Positions 25,494 through 34,837 of a stretch of DNA of 38,826 nt are shown here, piece after piece; within the stretch, counting starts at the first letter, position 1, and every line of letters starts with the position of its first letter. The notes below the pieces were generated by a model. That model saw nothing but the letters and a program-made list of their open reading frames with translations, was not told the DNA's origin and ran no database searches. A program made the position numbers and the translations under genes. Source of the DNA: Planctomycetaceae bacterium (lineage in GTDB: Bacteria; Planctomycetota; Planctomycetia; Pirellulales; Pirellulaceae); contig PKCN01000354.1 in assembly GCA_002862205.1 (NCBI GenBank), positions 1-38,826 of the forward strand, given 5' to 3'.

Positions 25494-26852
25494 TCAATTG
25501 TCCCACCACCAGTTCTCGCTTGTGGCCGCCAGCGCGGTGCTAGAAACTTTTGACAGATTCGTGTCAGTGCGTTGCTTTTCAACCACCTCAAAGCCGTTGA
25601 TATCAACTCCGCCTGAGGCTGTGACAACCCACTTGCCACCACGTCCGCGAATGAAGCTGCATTGTGGGTCAACTGCTTTGGGAGTGTTATAGCTTGCCAG
25701 TGGCAAATCATCACTTTTGACAGCGAACAGAGCGAGATCAAGGTTTGCTTTCTTTGCAAGACCTTCCTGAACAATCAAAGTCGCGACAATGGTCATGTCC
25801 ATGATGTTCTGGAGGTCCGAGAAGATCGGCATGCGGCGAGACAATTCTGAGTATTTCTCGGTCATGGTATCAGCAAATGCCTGTGCCAATTTGTCTTTTT
25901 TGCCGGTTTGCGATGCGGTTCCATCCCCACTGATTGCATCGATTTCAGTCATGGTTTTCACACCCTGACCACTCAGTTTCCACGCTAATCCGTCTTCGCT
26001 CTTGGCCAGAGCGTCATAATCACAAGCCATCCACCAACGCGGGTTCTGATTCGACGCGTGTGCGGTGTTTTTCGACATCTCAAGATAGCTGTTCAAACCA
26101 TTGACTTGAGAAGGAGCCAAGCCCATGGCAACTCGTTTCATTTCGTAATCAGCGGCAACCATGGTTCGAGCAAAGCGAGAATCGGTTGGCACGCCGGTCA
26201 ATTGAATCGTCTGGGGTCCGAAAGCTTCGCGCATCGAAGCTTCATAAACTGCGGGATTTTGTCCTGGCCGCAAGGTGATCCGTCGCATCAGTTTCTGGAG
26301 ACGCAGTCGCCCCTCGGCGGTTGGCTCAATCGAGCAACTGATACCTTCCTGACGCGCGGTCTCCACACTCCGCAAGGCGACAACCAGATCCGAGAGGCGC
26401 ATTGTTGCTCCCCCGGTGATCGTGCCAACGACGAAACCATCGGGACGCACTTTCCAAGGTTCGGCTGGTCCAGCAATGACGACATCATTTTTTGCTTTGT
26501 CAACGAAGACATATTCGATCCGTTGCAAGCCAGCCAAATACTGGACATCGCTTGGAATCTCGCGGCCTTCTGCGTTTGCCTTGACAATTGCGTTCTGGAT
26601 TCCACGAAGGGAAACCATCCGCATGTTGGCACGCTTGGCAATGTCACCAGCGATCGGGGCCCAACCCCGCTCAACGGCATTTGTCAGTTCCTGCAACTCT
26701 TGCACGGTTGCAGTCCGCATGACGCCCGAGGCATCAATCATGACACCACCGACCGCTCGACCGCCATTGCCAAACTGCCCGGCTTGAGCAGTTGTGGTCA
26801 GCGTCAGCACGCCTAGGAAGACAGGGAAGAGTGAACGAACAATACTTTTCAT
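25494..26852 (-). CDS. Exported DUF1598 protein
   Basis: This 452-residue protein starts at ATG 26852; an ATG four codons upstream is less likely to give a clean signal peptide. The signal peptide is about residues 1-24, ending 'TTAQA-GQFG'. The body carries the planctomycete DUF1598 pattern: 'GGRAVGGVMIDASGVMRTA', 'MRMVSLRGIQNAI', 'LAGLQRIEYVFVDKAKNDVVIAGPAEPW' (seen as a family block in parts), 'ARQEGISCSIEPTAEG' and 'DYEMKRVAMGL'. No catalytic motif or haem motif is visible. It is transcribed divergently from the FHA-sigma54 regulator across a short region with a palindrome at 26891-26903. Its function is unknown; exported beta/alpha proteins of this family are found in most planctomycetes. 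Confidence 0.88.
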   Translation of the reverse strand: MKSIVRSLFPVFLGVLTLTTTAQAGQFGNGGRAVGGVMIDASGVMRTATVQELQELTNAVERGWAPIAGDIAKRANMRMVSLRGIQNAIVKANAEGREIPSDVQYLAGLQRIEYVFVDKAKNDVVIAGPAEPWKVRPDGFVVGTITGGATMRLSDLVVALRSVETARQEGISCSIEPTAEGRLRLQKLMRRITLRPGQNPAVYEASMREAFGPQTIQLTGVPTDSRFARTMVAADYEMKRVAMGLAPSQVNGLNSYLEMSKNTAHASNQNPRWWMACDYDALAKSEDGLAWKLSGQGVKTMTEIDAISGDGTASQTGKKDKLAQAFADTMTEKYSELSRRMPIFSDLQNIMDMTIVATLIVQEGLAKKANLDLALFAVKSDDLPLASYNTPKAVDPQCSFIRGRGGKWVVTASGGVDINGFEVVEKQRTDTNLSKVSSTALAATSENWWWDN

Positions 26853-26890
26853 GGCAAAATCCATCGCGGTGGATCTCCGGGATTGCCGGC

Positions 26891-26903
26891 GGTGTCGGAC
26901 ACC
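26891..26903. promoter_or_regulatory. Palindrome GGTGTC-G-GACACC in divergent region
   Basis: A perfect 6+1+6 inverted repeat lies 39 bases upstream of the DUF1598 start, on the side facing the sigma54 regulator. A further half-like GGTGTT follows at 26909. It could be an operator for a dimeric regulator or a 5'-UTR hairpin. The role is inferred from position only. Confidence 0.35.
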
Positions 26904-27165
26904 ACCAAGGTGTTAGAGGTTTTATTAGCTATACCCCATTGTGACCGAAGTTTTGCACTTTTTCGAGAAAAAACTGGCGGTGGTTGAGGATAGTTCACGC
27001 AAAAAATATCGGCAACGGAAGGTTATGCGGTCTCGTCTAGCTATCAACGGTGGACGGGAATTGCCCCAGATTCTAGTTTGGAGGGAGCAAGAAGCGGAAC
27101 AGCAATGGTCAAATTTAGGCTTCGAAAGCCGATCCCACGACCTCGGAGCGAGCATTTTGACTGCA

Positions 27166-29193
27166 ATGGATCGTCATCCCCCGGAAAATCCACCCCAAAC
27201 GTCGACCGGAGCGTTGCAAGATCAAGGGGCTTATCTGATTCTCCGAAGTGCGGGCCGCTGGAGTGATGTTTTCCGCCTTACCCCGCCGCAAGGGGCGGTT
27301 TTTGGGCGAGCCTCGACAAATGAGATCATCATTCGTACCGAACAGGCGAGTCGACAACATGCTCGTGTTTTCTGGTCAGAAGAGGGCTGGAAGCTCGAGG
27401 ATTTGAACAGCCGAAACGGTACCTTGCTCAATGGTCAGCCGGTTTCTTCGCCCACACGTCTGGAAGATGCCGATTTGATTGAGGTCGCCGGCTTTGCCAT
27501 TACCTTTGCCCGCAGGATTGAAGGTGGCATCGGTGAACCGGTTCGCTCACCCAAGGCACCGGGGCAGGCCACCGAAGACCAAATCACGCTGGAAATGGAC
27601 GACAGTTCCATCACAGACCGGCGACGGCACAGTTCCTATCTTTTCGATCCGACCGGTTCTGCCAAACCTGCATCGGAAGCCAACCAGGGTCAATCCAGCC
27701 GGCATTTGCTTCAATTGGCTTTTGCTTTGGCCAGGTGCGACCGGATAGAACAAGCAGTAGACATTGTGTTGGACTGCCTTGCTGCTCACGTGCAACTGGA
27801 CACCGCTGGTGTCTATGTCTGCCAAGCAAAAAAATCACGCGGACAAACACAAGACATTCCATTGGCGGGAACTCGGCAATCTGGCTCTCGCAGCTACCGC
27901 CGCCCCCCCGATTCCCTGCTGACATCGGTTGCGACAGAAGAAGGCGAGGCAATTCTGGCACGCAATGTCATGGGTGACGAACAATTGGCGACCGAGAATA
28001 GCCGTGGAGAACTCGATGCCCAAAGCGTTGTGATGGCGCCGGCCAGAGATCAGCGAAACCAACTTCGAGGTTTGGTACACGTCACGACCACTGAAGGTAC
28101 TCCACCCCTGGGAGCTGATGAACTCGAATTCATTGTCGCAACCTGCGAGATTTTTGGTGAATCGCTCGGCAATCTCGCAGACCGCAAACGTCTGGACCGG
28201 TCACTTCGAAAGAGTCAAAAACAGATCAAAGAGTTGCAGGATCGACTCGGAGACAAAGTAAACATCGTCGGCAAGAGTGCATCGATTGGAGAAATTGTAC
28301 AGCAGATCGGAATGGCAGCACCCACCAATGCGACGGTCCTGGTGCGGGGTGAATCAGGAGTCGGCAAAGAGCTGGTCGCTGCGGCATTGCATCATGCCAG
28401 TGACCGAAGTGGTGAGCCACTGATCTGCTTGAACTGTGCAGCTCTGTCACCCACTTTGTTGGAAAGCGAGCTCTTTGGACACGAGAAAGGTGCTTTCACG
28501 GGAGCAACCGAACGCAAACGTGGAAAATTTGAAGCTGCCAATGGTGGCACTTTGATGCTCGACGAAATTGGTGAAATGAGCCCTGAGGTGCAAGCCAAGT
28601 TCCTGAGAGTCATTGAGGGACATCCATTCGAACGAGTGGGTGGCCACGAGCCCATCAAAGTCGATGTTCGCGTCGTCGCCGCAACCAACCGTGATCTTCA
28701 AACCATGGTACGCGAAGGTAAATTTCGTCAGGATTTGTACTACCGACTGCATGTGGTGGAGATCCTTGTGCCACCACTTCGAAAACGGGGCAAAGACTGC
28801 CTGCTCCTCGCCGATTACTTTCTGTCGCAATTCAATCAGGAAATGGGACGAAGAATCGAGGGTTTTTCAGATGCTGCCAAAAAAGCTTTGCTCGAATACT
28901 CGTGGCCAGGAAATATTCGTGAACTGAAAAACGTCGTGGAACGCGCCGTGGTGCTCAACACGAAAGACCGGATAGAAGCCACAGACCTGGCCCTGGCACC
29001 TGCCACCGAGGGCCTACCAGCAAGTGGTCAGGCCGATGACCCTGCACAAATGACGCTTGCAGCTCTGGAACAGATTCATATTGAACGAGTTCTTCGTCAC
29101 ACCGATGGAAACAAAAGTCGGGCGTCGGCCATTCTGGGGATCGAACGCAGCACCTTGGATCGAAAACTGAAGCGTTTTGCAGCAGCACGATAG
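27166..29193 (+). CDS. FHA-GAF-sigma54 activator with Fis-type HTH
   Basis: This protein of 675 residues starts at ATG 27166. An open frame extends to GTG 26941, but the extra 75 residues look non-conserved. An FHA domain is at about 22-118 ('[12 protein letters not shown]', 'SRQHARVFW', '[11 protein letters not shown]') and binds phospho-Thr. A GAF domain is at about 180-340. The AAA+ sigma54-interacting domain covers about 360-600, with Walker A 'GESGVGKE' (395-402), GAFTGA (442-447) for sigma54 contact, Walker B 'GGTLMLDE' (460-467), and 'WPGNIREL' (580-587). A Fis-type helix-turn-helix is at about 632-670 ('[21 protein letters not shown]'-like). There is no receiver domain, so activation likely comes through phosphopeptide binding by FHA and a ligand in GAF. 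It is a plausible regulator of the divergent DUF1598 gene, but the target is not shown. Confidence 0.9.
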   Translation: MDRHPPENPPQTSTGALQDQGAYLILRSAGRWSDVFRLTPPQGAVFGRASTNEIIIRTEQASRQHARVFWSEEGWKLEDLNSRNGTLLNGQPVSSPTRLEDADLIEVAGFAITFARRIEGGIGEPVRSPKAPGQATEDQITLEMDDSSITDRRRHSSYLFDPTGSAKPASEANQGQSSRHLLQLAFALARCDRIEQAVDIVLDCLAAHVQLDTAGVYVCQAKKSRGQTQDIPLAGTRQSGSRSYRRPPDSLLTSVATEEGEAILARNVMGDEQLATENSRGELDAQSVVMAPARDQRNQLRGLVHVTTTEGTPPLGADELEFIVATCEIFGESLGNLADRKRLDRSLRKSQKQIKELQDRLGDKVNIVGKSASIGEIVQQIGMAAPTNATVLVRGESGVGKELVAAALHHASDRSGEPLICLNCAALSPTLLESELFGHEKGAFTGATERKRGKFEAANGGTLMLDEIGEMSPEVQAKFLRVIEGHPFERVGGHEPIKVDVRVVAATNRDLQTMVREGKFRQDLYYRLHVVEILVPPLRKRGKDCLLLADYFLSQFNQEMGRRIEGFSDAAKKALLEYSWPGNIRELKNVVERAVVLNTKDRIEATDLALAPATEGLPASGQADDPAQMTLAALEQIHIERVLRHTDGNKSRASAILGIERSTLDRKLKRFAAAR

Positions 29194-29249
29194 CCCGCCA
29201 GTGAATACTCAGTAACATGCAACGCTCAGGAACCTCGGCAGCACTGGCA

Positions 29250-29275
29250 ACAATGTCTTCCCACAATGTCTTCCA
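29250..29275. repeat. Two 13-bp tandem repeats
   Basis: ACAATGTCTTCCC (29250-29262) is followed directly by ACAATGTCTTCCA (29263-29275), in the non-coding gap between the convergent sigma54 regulator and the small acidic gene. Confidence 0.85.
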
Positions 29276-29314
29276 GTCATCCGATACTTGCTGAGTCAGG
29301 TCCTGCCGGGTCGC

Positions 29315-29689
29315 TCAACCTTCCAAATCAAGGTTGGTTCCGGGCGTGGCGCGGGGTTCGCGATCGGTGCCAGGAGGGATTCCCTCGGCATCCGCTTGAG
29401 TCCGAGGGTCAGTGTCACGTGGGTCGGTGATACCTTCGTCTGCCTTTGATTCATCGCCCTCCCCATGGCGTTCGAACTGGTCAAGAAGCTGACGTCCATC
29501 CCCGTCACGATCACTGGTCTGATCGCCAGCATCTATCGCATTGGAATCAGCAGACTTCCCCCCCGGTTTGTCGGCCGTCGCCTGCTGCCGAGTCGCCTCC
29601 ATTGCCTGTGCGTCGGCCTCGCCTCCACGTGCAGCGGCACGACCGGTTCCGGCGATCGACGCCGCAGCAGCACTTGGATTGATATTCAT
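29315..29689 (-). CDS. Small acidic hydrophilic protein, conserved type unknown
   Basis: This is a 124-residue protein with good ribosome binding (GAAGGA about 7 bases before ATG 29689). The N-terminus 'MNINPSAAAASIAGTGRAAA' is Ala-rich; the rest is Asp, Glu, Gly and Gln rich ('GDQTSDRDGDGRQLLDQF', 'ADEGITDPRDTDPRTQAD') and likely unfolded. The 'SDRDGDGR' segment resembles a conserved motif I associate with small planctomycete hypothetical proteins, but I cannot name the family. There is no membrane segment, Cys pair or enzymatic motif. It sits just upstream of the AsmA-like gene's stop side, on the same strand. Confidence 0.6.
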   Translation of the reverse strand: MNINPSAAAASIAGTGRAAARGGEADAQAMEATRQQATADKPGGKSADSNAIDAGDQTSDRDGDGRQLLDQFERHGEGDESKADEGITDPRDTDPRTQADAEGIPPGTDREPRATPGTNLDLEG

Positions 29690-29725
29690 TGACTTATCCT
29701 TCTTTTGAAAGCCTTGGTCAAATCT

Positions 29726-32700
29726 TTAGAATGGCAGCCACTTCCCCAATCCTGTTTTCGGTTCGTTTGCAATTTCTTCCCGGTCATCAGAAATCGCCGG
29801 GAAAATCATTTCCAGTGTCTCTTCGACACCTTCGAGCGTGCGCCGTTGATAGGTAAGCGAGTGCAGCGGCCCGCGTACATCAATGGTCCACAATGTGTAC
29901 TGCTCACCCAGCGTCAGCAGCCCCATCAGGGTGTTTCGGGGATTGACCTGTGTTTGAAAGCTTACGTCAAGTTCCTGACGATTGTCGAGTTTTCCGTAAC
30001 CTTTTAGGGCAATCAGATCGCCTGAGACATCGATTCGATCAAAAGTAATCGTCTCTCCAAAAAGCTCGAACTGGATTTCCGCATCCGTCAGGGCTGAATA
30101 GTCCTGTTCGTCAGGCTTCTTGATCCTGAGCAATTCCATCACCTGATCCATCAGAGGCAACTTATAAAGGGTTGCATCACGAACCAGAGACCAACCTTTA
30201 CCACGCAACATGCTCATATTGCCAAGTCTCCCCAACAACCGTGTCCGACCTCGCAGACTGCCGGACATGTCGTGTCCATTTTGCCCGAAGTCGGCGAGGA
30301 TATTCGGTACCATCGCATTCTCAACACCGAGTACCACATCAAAGTCACCAGTCGATAACTGGACGTTGCCATCCATGACCAGAGTGCCACCAAACAGATT
30401 TCCATGAAGTCGGTTTTCTGCTCTCGCGATCACTCGCGGGTCTTCCAAATCAGCAATATTGGGTGATGTTGCTCCGCGTACGGGATTGCCCAGATACAAC
30501 ATTGTGTTGGCAATTGAAAAGGGACCTTCAATATTGGTCAACTGCAGATCATAGATATGCATCGAGTCAATCTGAATGTCTCCGTTGGCAAAGATACCGC
30601 GTTCATCCTGCCTGCCAATGACTCTGACACTCCCCCTCATGGAATGCACAGGACCAACCTCCGCAATACGATTCCCCTCCAATTGCAAGGCAATGTCCCA
30701 GTCCAGGTCGGGGTTCACATGCATCGCGTCCGGCAATGCGATCCGCGTCGCTCCCGAAATACCGATGGGACCACGCAACTGCAACGCCTTCATTGCTTCT
30801 CGCATTTGTGCGGGCATGGCCGCAATCAGTTCCACGTCAGGCAACAGCCTGCTGCCGGCATGCAGATTCAACATCAACTCCCATCTTCCCTCTACGTTCT
30901 GACGGCAAATTCCATTAGCCGACAACATCGATGCATCGTGACGCCCCTTCAACGAAATCAATTCCACCTTTGAGCCATCGTAAAAGACTGAGCCAGCAGT
31001 CACATCAATCCGATAGGGAAGATAGTTGGGACGCAAACTCAGTGTACGGCTGGTGACTTCATCGGATTCAAACTGGTTGGCAGTCAATTCGAGGTCAAGT
31101 TTCCCACCCGACCCGACCTGTTCGAGCTTGGCCGTCAGCTGATCCAGAATTCCTGTAGGTGAGATGGCGTCCCAGATTCGACTCGCATCGTCAGGCAAAG
31201 AATTCCGGAGTGAGTCGTCCATCAGGACGTTGGTTGCATCAAACTGCAGCTTCAGGTGGGACGGTACTGGGGCCGCATTGTTCAGATCCGTCACCAGGTC
31301 AGCGCCCGCATTCAGGTTTGGCTTGCCGGCAATTCGATAAAATCCACTGCAAATGACATCATGCCCATTCGCACTCACCCCCCTCAGGCCATTCAGACGC
31401 ACGACATCATTTTCTACCTGTAGTCTTCCGTTGACCTTGTACAACGGGTAACGAAAATTTTCGTACCTGACATACCCATCACTGACACGCACATCTATCT
31501 TTCGCGATGAACGACCATTCGCATCGGTCGTCAACAGGGCCGTTACCAAATGCAATGATCCGCGAGGTTTCAGCGACCGGGTGAAGGACTCCAACTTGGA
31601 CATCGGGCCATCGCGCGGAGACATTGATTTCAACAGAGTGGCGTCAATTGGAATTGGGCCATCCGTCGTGATTGCAAAAGATTTTTCAAGTGTGATCCCA
31701 GGCTTGATTGGCAGTTTGAAAGCACACTGCATCTGGTTGGAACCCATGGTTCCTCCCAACCTTTCGGCGACCGCAATCCCATCGCGGATTTCAACTTTTC
31801 CAAACAGACTTTCGATGGGGTAGGGGAAGCGATCATATTGCACATCCACTCCCTTACAAGTCACATGTCCGTCAAGTTTCCACTGCAAATCCTTGTGCTG
31901 CAGGTTGCCCTCAATATCCACTCGCCCGTACGGTGAAAACTTGTGCCAATTAGCTTGCATCTTTGCGGGCAAAGCTGCCGCCAACCGCTCGTCAAGCATG
32001 ATATTGCCGGCGTGAATCCGCAACTCAGTGTTACAAGGCCACGCATACCCATGAATTCGGCCGCTGGTTCGCACCAACGAATCCCCAAACATGAATTGTG
32101 AAGCCTGGATTGAAAGACCCGTGGGATCACAACTCACAATACCACGCAACTGTGAGATTGTTTGCGGTAGGGAGGGATGCGAAAAACGTCCCTCATGAAT
32201 GGTGGTATTGAGCTTGTAGTCAAGTTTGCCGGCCGGCGATTGGTGCACAGCGAAACTTGCATCGCAAATGCACTGCAAATCCCGCAACTCTCTCGCTTTC
32301 GTTCTCCACTGTGGCGGCAAACGATCAAACAGATCCCGACTGAGATAAGCACCTTTGACGACGCCTCGAATATCAACCCCGCGTTTCGACTGATTGATCT
32401 GAACGACCAGCGAATTTGCGAAGTCAGTCGCTCCCCGGAGAGTGATCGAGTCATCAGTCCCACCCTCAGCGTTGGGTGTCCGAACAACCAGGACTTCTGG
32501 AAACGACGCAATCATCGGTCGACTGCGGGAATGATCATCGACCAAATGGAGTCGCAGGCGACGAATTTCCATTCGTGGTGTCACAGGGCCAAATTTTGGC
32601 ATGGGCAACAATTCGCTAATGGTTGGAGTCCCATCCTCCAACAGTCTTGTGTTGGCATGCACACCATCCAAAAGGATCCGATGTGTCTTTAGTGGTATCC

Positions 32701-33052
32701 CGCCGGAACCCAACTTATCAGCATCCAAATCCGCCTCAACGGTCAAACGCTCGATGCGAAGCAACTCGCTGTCTTCGGCACCACTGATGGCCAAGGAAGG
32801 ATCCAGAATCCTCAGATCCTCAAAAATGAAACCAACGCTCTGATCGAAGTGGCCGCGTCGCAAAGAAACAACATGGTCAGGATAACGCTCCTGAAAGATC
32901 TCCAAGACATGTCGGCGTGCTGTCTCACCCACCGTCTGGGGAGTCAATGTGTAAACCACAAACGCGACCCCCACGCAAACAAGCGCAGCACTTAAAAGCC
33001 GCGAGAGAAGTCTCGGCTTGGCGGAAATCGGCGCATCCTTGGTGCCATTCAA
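29726..33052 (-). CDS. AsmA-like inner-membrane-anchored protein
   Basis: This 1108-residue protein has one N-terminal transmembrane helix (about 16-36). The rest is an exported beta-rich region with repeated 'G.v.i.gg.l...dG.v....l.l....v.' strand patterns. Its C-terminal third (about 900-1070) matches the AsmA-like C-terminal domain ('LRGRTRLLGRLGNMSMLRGKGW', in parts, 'DATLYKLPLMDQVMELL', 'DAEIQFELFGETITFDRI', 'LIALKGYGKLDNRQELDVSF'). AsmA/YhdP family proteins form bridge-like channels that move phospholipids to the outer membrane or control its homeostasis. The start is TTG 33052, since no ATG lies near the signal and AAGG is 7 bases upstream. It is downstream of two glycosyltransferase-like genes, fitting an envelope theme. 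Confidence 0.78.
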   Translation of the reverse strand: MNGTKDAPISAKPRLLSRLLSAALVCVGVAFVVYTLTPQTVGETARRHVLEIFQERYPDHVVSLRRGHFDQSVGFIFEDLRILDPSLAISGAEDSELLRIERLTVEADLDADKLGSGGIPLKTHRILLDGVHANTRLLEDGTPTISELLPMPKFGPVTPRMEIRRLRLHLVDDHSRSRPMIASFPEVLVVRTPNAEGGTDDSITLRGATDFANSLVVQINQSKRGVDIRGVVKGAYLSRDLFDRLPPQWRTKARELRDLQCICDASFAVHQSPAGKLDYKLNTTIHEGRFSHPSLPQTISQLRGIVSCDPTGLSIQASQFMFGDSLVRTSGRIHGYAWPCNTELRIHAGNIMLDERLAAALPAKMQANWHKFSPYGRVDIEGNLQHKDLQWKLDGHVTCKGVDVQYDRFPYPIESLFGKVEIRDGIAVAERLGGTMGSNQMQCAFKLPIKPGITLEKSFAITTDGPIPIDATLLKSMSPRDGPMSKLESFTRSLKPRGSLHLVTALLTTDANGRSSRKIDVRVSDGYVRYENFRYPLYKVNGRLQVENDVVRLNGLRGVSANGHDVICSGFYRIAGKPNLNAGADLVTDLNNAAPVPSHLKLQFDATNVLMDDSLRNSLPDDASRIWDAISPTGILDQLTAKLEQVGSGGKLDLELTANQFESDEVTSRTLSLRPNYLPYRIDVTAGSVFYDGSKVELISLKGRHDASMLSANGICRQNVEGRWELMLNLHAGSRLLPDVELIAAMPAQMREAMKALQLRGPIGISGATRIALPDAMHVNPDLDWDIALQLEGNRIAEVGPVHSMRGSVRVIGRQDERGIFANGDIQIDSMHIYDLQLTNIEGPFSIANTMLYLGNPVRGATSPNIADLEDPRVIARAENRLHGNLFGGTLVMDGNVQLSTGDFDVVLGVENAMVPNILADFGQNGHDMSGSLRGRTRLLGRLGNMSMLRGKGWSLVRDATLYKLPLMDQVMELLRIKKPDEQDYSALTDAEIQFELFGETITFDRIDVSGDLIALKGYGKLDNRQELDVSFQTQVNPRNTLMGLLTLGEQYTLWTIDVRGPLHSLTYQRRTLEGVEETLEMIFPAISDDREEIANEPKTGLGKWLPF

Positions 33053-33121
33053 ACCCGAACCTTAGAGCGTTCAGTTGTCGCGAGCGTTCCATCACGTCGC
33101 TGCCAGATAATAGCCCCGTTT

Positions 33122-34837
33122 TCACGACTCCAGCCAGCCCAAAAACTGCCAAAAACGGTAGATCCACGGGGATTGCCAGGGACTTTCCAAAGAAGCGGAC
33201 ATCGAAAAAACACTCAATGCAAGCATTGTGTAAAGCGTGGCTCGACGTGCTCGCGTGGTCTCAAACCAAGTCATCACGGGTGTCGCAACAAGCAACCACA
33301 ACGGCGCAAACCACAACAGCCAGCGAAAACACACGCTGACGCCCCCGTAATTACGGTCAATGAGCGGACGATTCAAATAAAACAGGAAACAAACAAGAGA
33401 CGCCACCGAAATCGCCAGCGTTAGACGGCGAAACTCGGAGGTACCACGCATCACACCGACCAAGAGCCCCACCGGCACCAACAACCACAGCGGAGTCAGC
33501 GAAAACAATCCATGATGCCCAAAGGTCATTTGGGAAAAATAGACAAGTTTGGAAGCTTCGCCTTGATCGACACCACGACGCGATCCGTCTTTCCAATAGG
33601 TATTGGGGTATTCATACCAATCATCCCACTTGGCAAGTGACCACACGGTTCCTGAGAGCAACAAGGCAAATTGACGTTCGCCGCTTTGTACCGTCCATCG
33701 CGCTGGTTCGTCGGATTCAGCGATCTCAATCTGATCGGCACGGTTGCTCAAACCTGCTTCCCAGAGCCGCCGCTGAAGCTCCTCTTTGACAGACGGGTCA
33801 GGTTCACGACTCGCCGTCACCGACGAGTCAAGCACAGCAATCGTCACTCCGTTTCCACGATGAGCATAAGGGGGACGAAGACTTTGGTGTGCGAGCCAAT
33901 TCGTTCCAAAGAAACCAAGTGCCACGACGGCCACCCCGCCGATGAAGGGCAATACCGAGACGCGTTTGGCCCATGTGAATAAGCCAAACCAGAGGACCAA
34001 CATCGAGAGCGCGGGCAATTCATTTGCCGCCGCCAAAGCAGCACAGATACCGGCTAGCAGGTACAGCATGGTGTGCGCCCGCCCGGAATCCAAGGCAATG
34101 GGTTCTTTGCTATTTGGTTCTTTGCTATTTGGTTCTTTGCTATTCGAATTTCCATCGGAATTCGACGTTCGTGAATCGGATGTTCCGCAACTCGGATCAC
34201 CGGTCCTTGCGACCGTCAGCAGATAAATCCATGCCACCACCGCGGTGGCAGCAGCGGCAGGCAAATGATTGTTCAGAGAAATGGCAAAGGGTAGTAGCAT
34301 GGTGCCAAAACAGCACCCCAACGCGGCCAATCGCTTGGACCAATCGTCTTTGCCAATTCGTTCAATGCACGCCATGGTGGCAAGCAAGAAGACGGCCAGG
34401 AGAGGCAGGTTGACTAATCCAAGGAGAATTCTTGTCAGGTAGATCGGCTGATCGGTCAAAGTCATGCCGGTGACAAAATTGACGACTTTATAAACACCGG
34501 CCACTGCGGTCGGGAAAAGTGGTGGTTTACTGCTGTAGTAGTGCTGCTTGTCATCAGGCCCCAAGTGTCGCACTTTGTCGATCGTTTGCCACGGATGAAT
34601 GTGACGACGCACGGGATCCACGATTTCGATTTGGGAGTCAATGGCGTAAGTGCCATGCTCAACCAGTGACGCAACCGTGCACCACCGACTGCGATCATTC
34701 GCACTCAGGAAAGCAGTGGTTCCATCACGCCCTGTAACAACCGAGATACGCCCGGCGGTCAACGCCAGTGCGATCAAAGCAAATATCAGATAGGCAGATC
34801 GTCGTGCACGCATCTGAGACGCAGTTTGCTCGGTCAT
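33122..34837 (-). CDS. GT-C/GT39-like polytopic membrane glycosyltransferase
   Basis: This protein of 571 residues has about 10-11 hydrophobic helices. The first luminal loop contains acidic and Pro-rich parts ('NDRSRWCTVASLVEHGTYAID' as a family-like block in pieces, then 'YYSSKPPLFPT' at 100-110), typical of GT-C enzymes that use polyprenyl-phosphate sugars. An inter-helix hydrophilic stretch at about 211-246 has three NSKEP repeats. The C-terminal part has a 'PSVKEELQRRLWEAG' soluble segment. The gene overlaps the upstream GT2 gene by ATGA, so the GT2 probably supplies the lipid-linked sugar this enzyme transfers. The acceptor is unknown: protein, lipid or polymer. Confidence 0.78.
   Translation of the reverse strand: MTEQTASQMRARRSAYLIFALIALALTAGRISVVTGRDGTTAFLSANDRSRWCTVASLVEHGTYAIDSQIEIVDPVRRHIHPWQTIDKVRHLGPDDKQHYYSSKPPLFPTAVAGVYKVVNFVTGMTLTDQPIYLTRILLGLVNLPLLAVFLLATMACIERIGKDDWSKRLAALGCCFGTMLLPFAISLNNHLPAAAATAVVAWIYLLTVARTGDPSCGTSDSRTSNSDGNSNSKEPNSKEPNSKEPIALDSGRAHTMLYLLAGICAALAAANELPALSMLVLWFGLFTWAKRVSVLPFIGGVAVVALGFFGTNWLAHQSLRPPYAHRGNGVTIAVLDSSVTASREPDPSVKEELQRRLWEAGLSNRADQIEIAESDEPARWTVQSGERQFALLLSGTVWSLAKWDDWYEYPNTYWKDGSRRGVDQGEASKLVYFSQMTFGHHGLFSLTPLWLLVPVGLLVGVMRGTSEFRRLTLAISVASLVCFLFYLNRPLIDRNYGGVSVCFRWLLWFAPLWLLVATPVMTWFETTRARRATLYTMLALSVFSMSASLESPWQSPWIYRFWQFLGWLES
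34101..34145. repeat. Three 15-bp tandem repeats in the GT-C-like gene
   Basis: GGTTCTTTGCTATTT occurs three times without gaps (34101-34115, 34116-34130, and 34131-34145 ending in C). On the reverse strand it encodes NSKEP three times in a hydrophilic loop. Confidence 0.9.
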
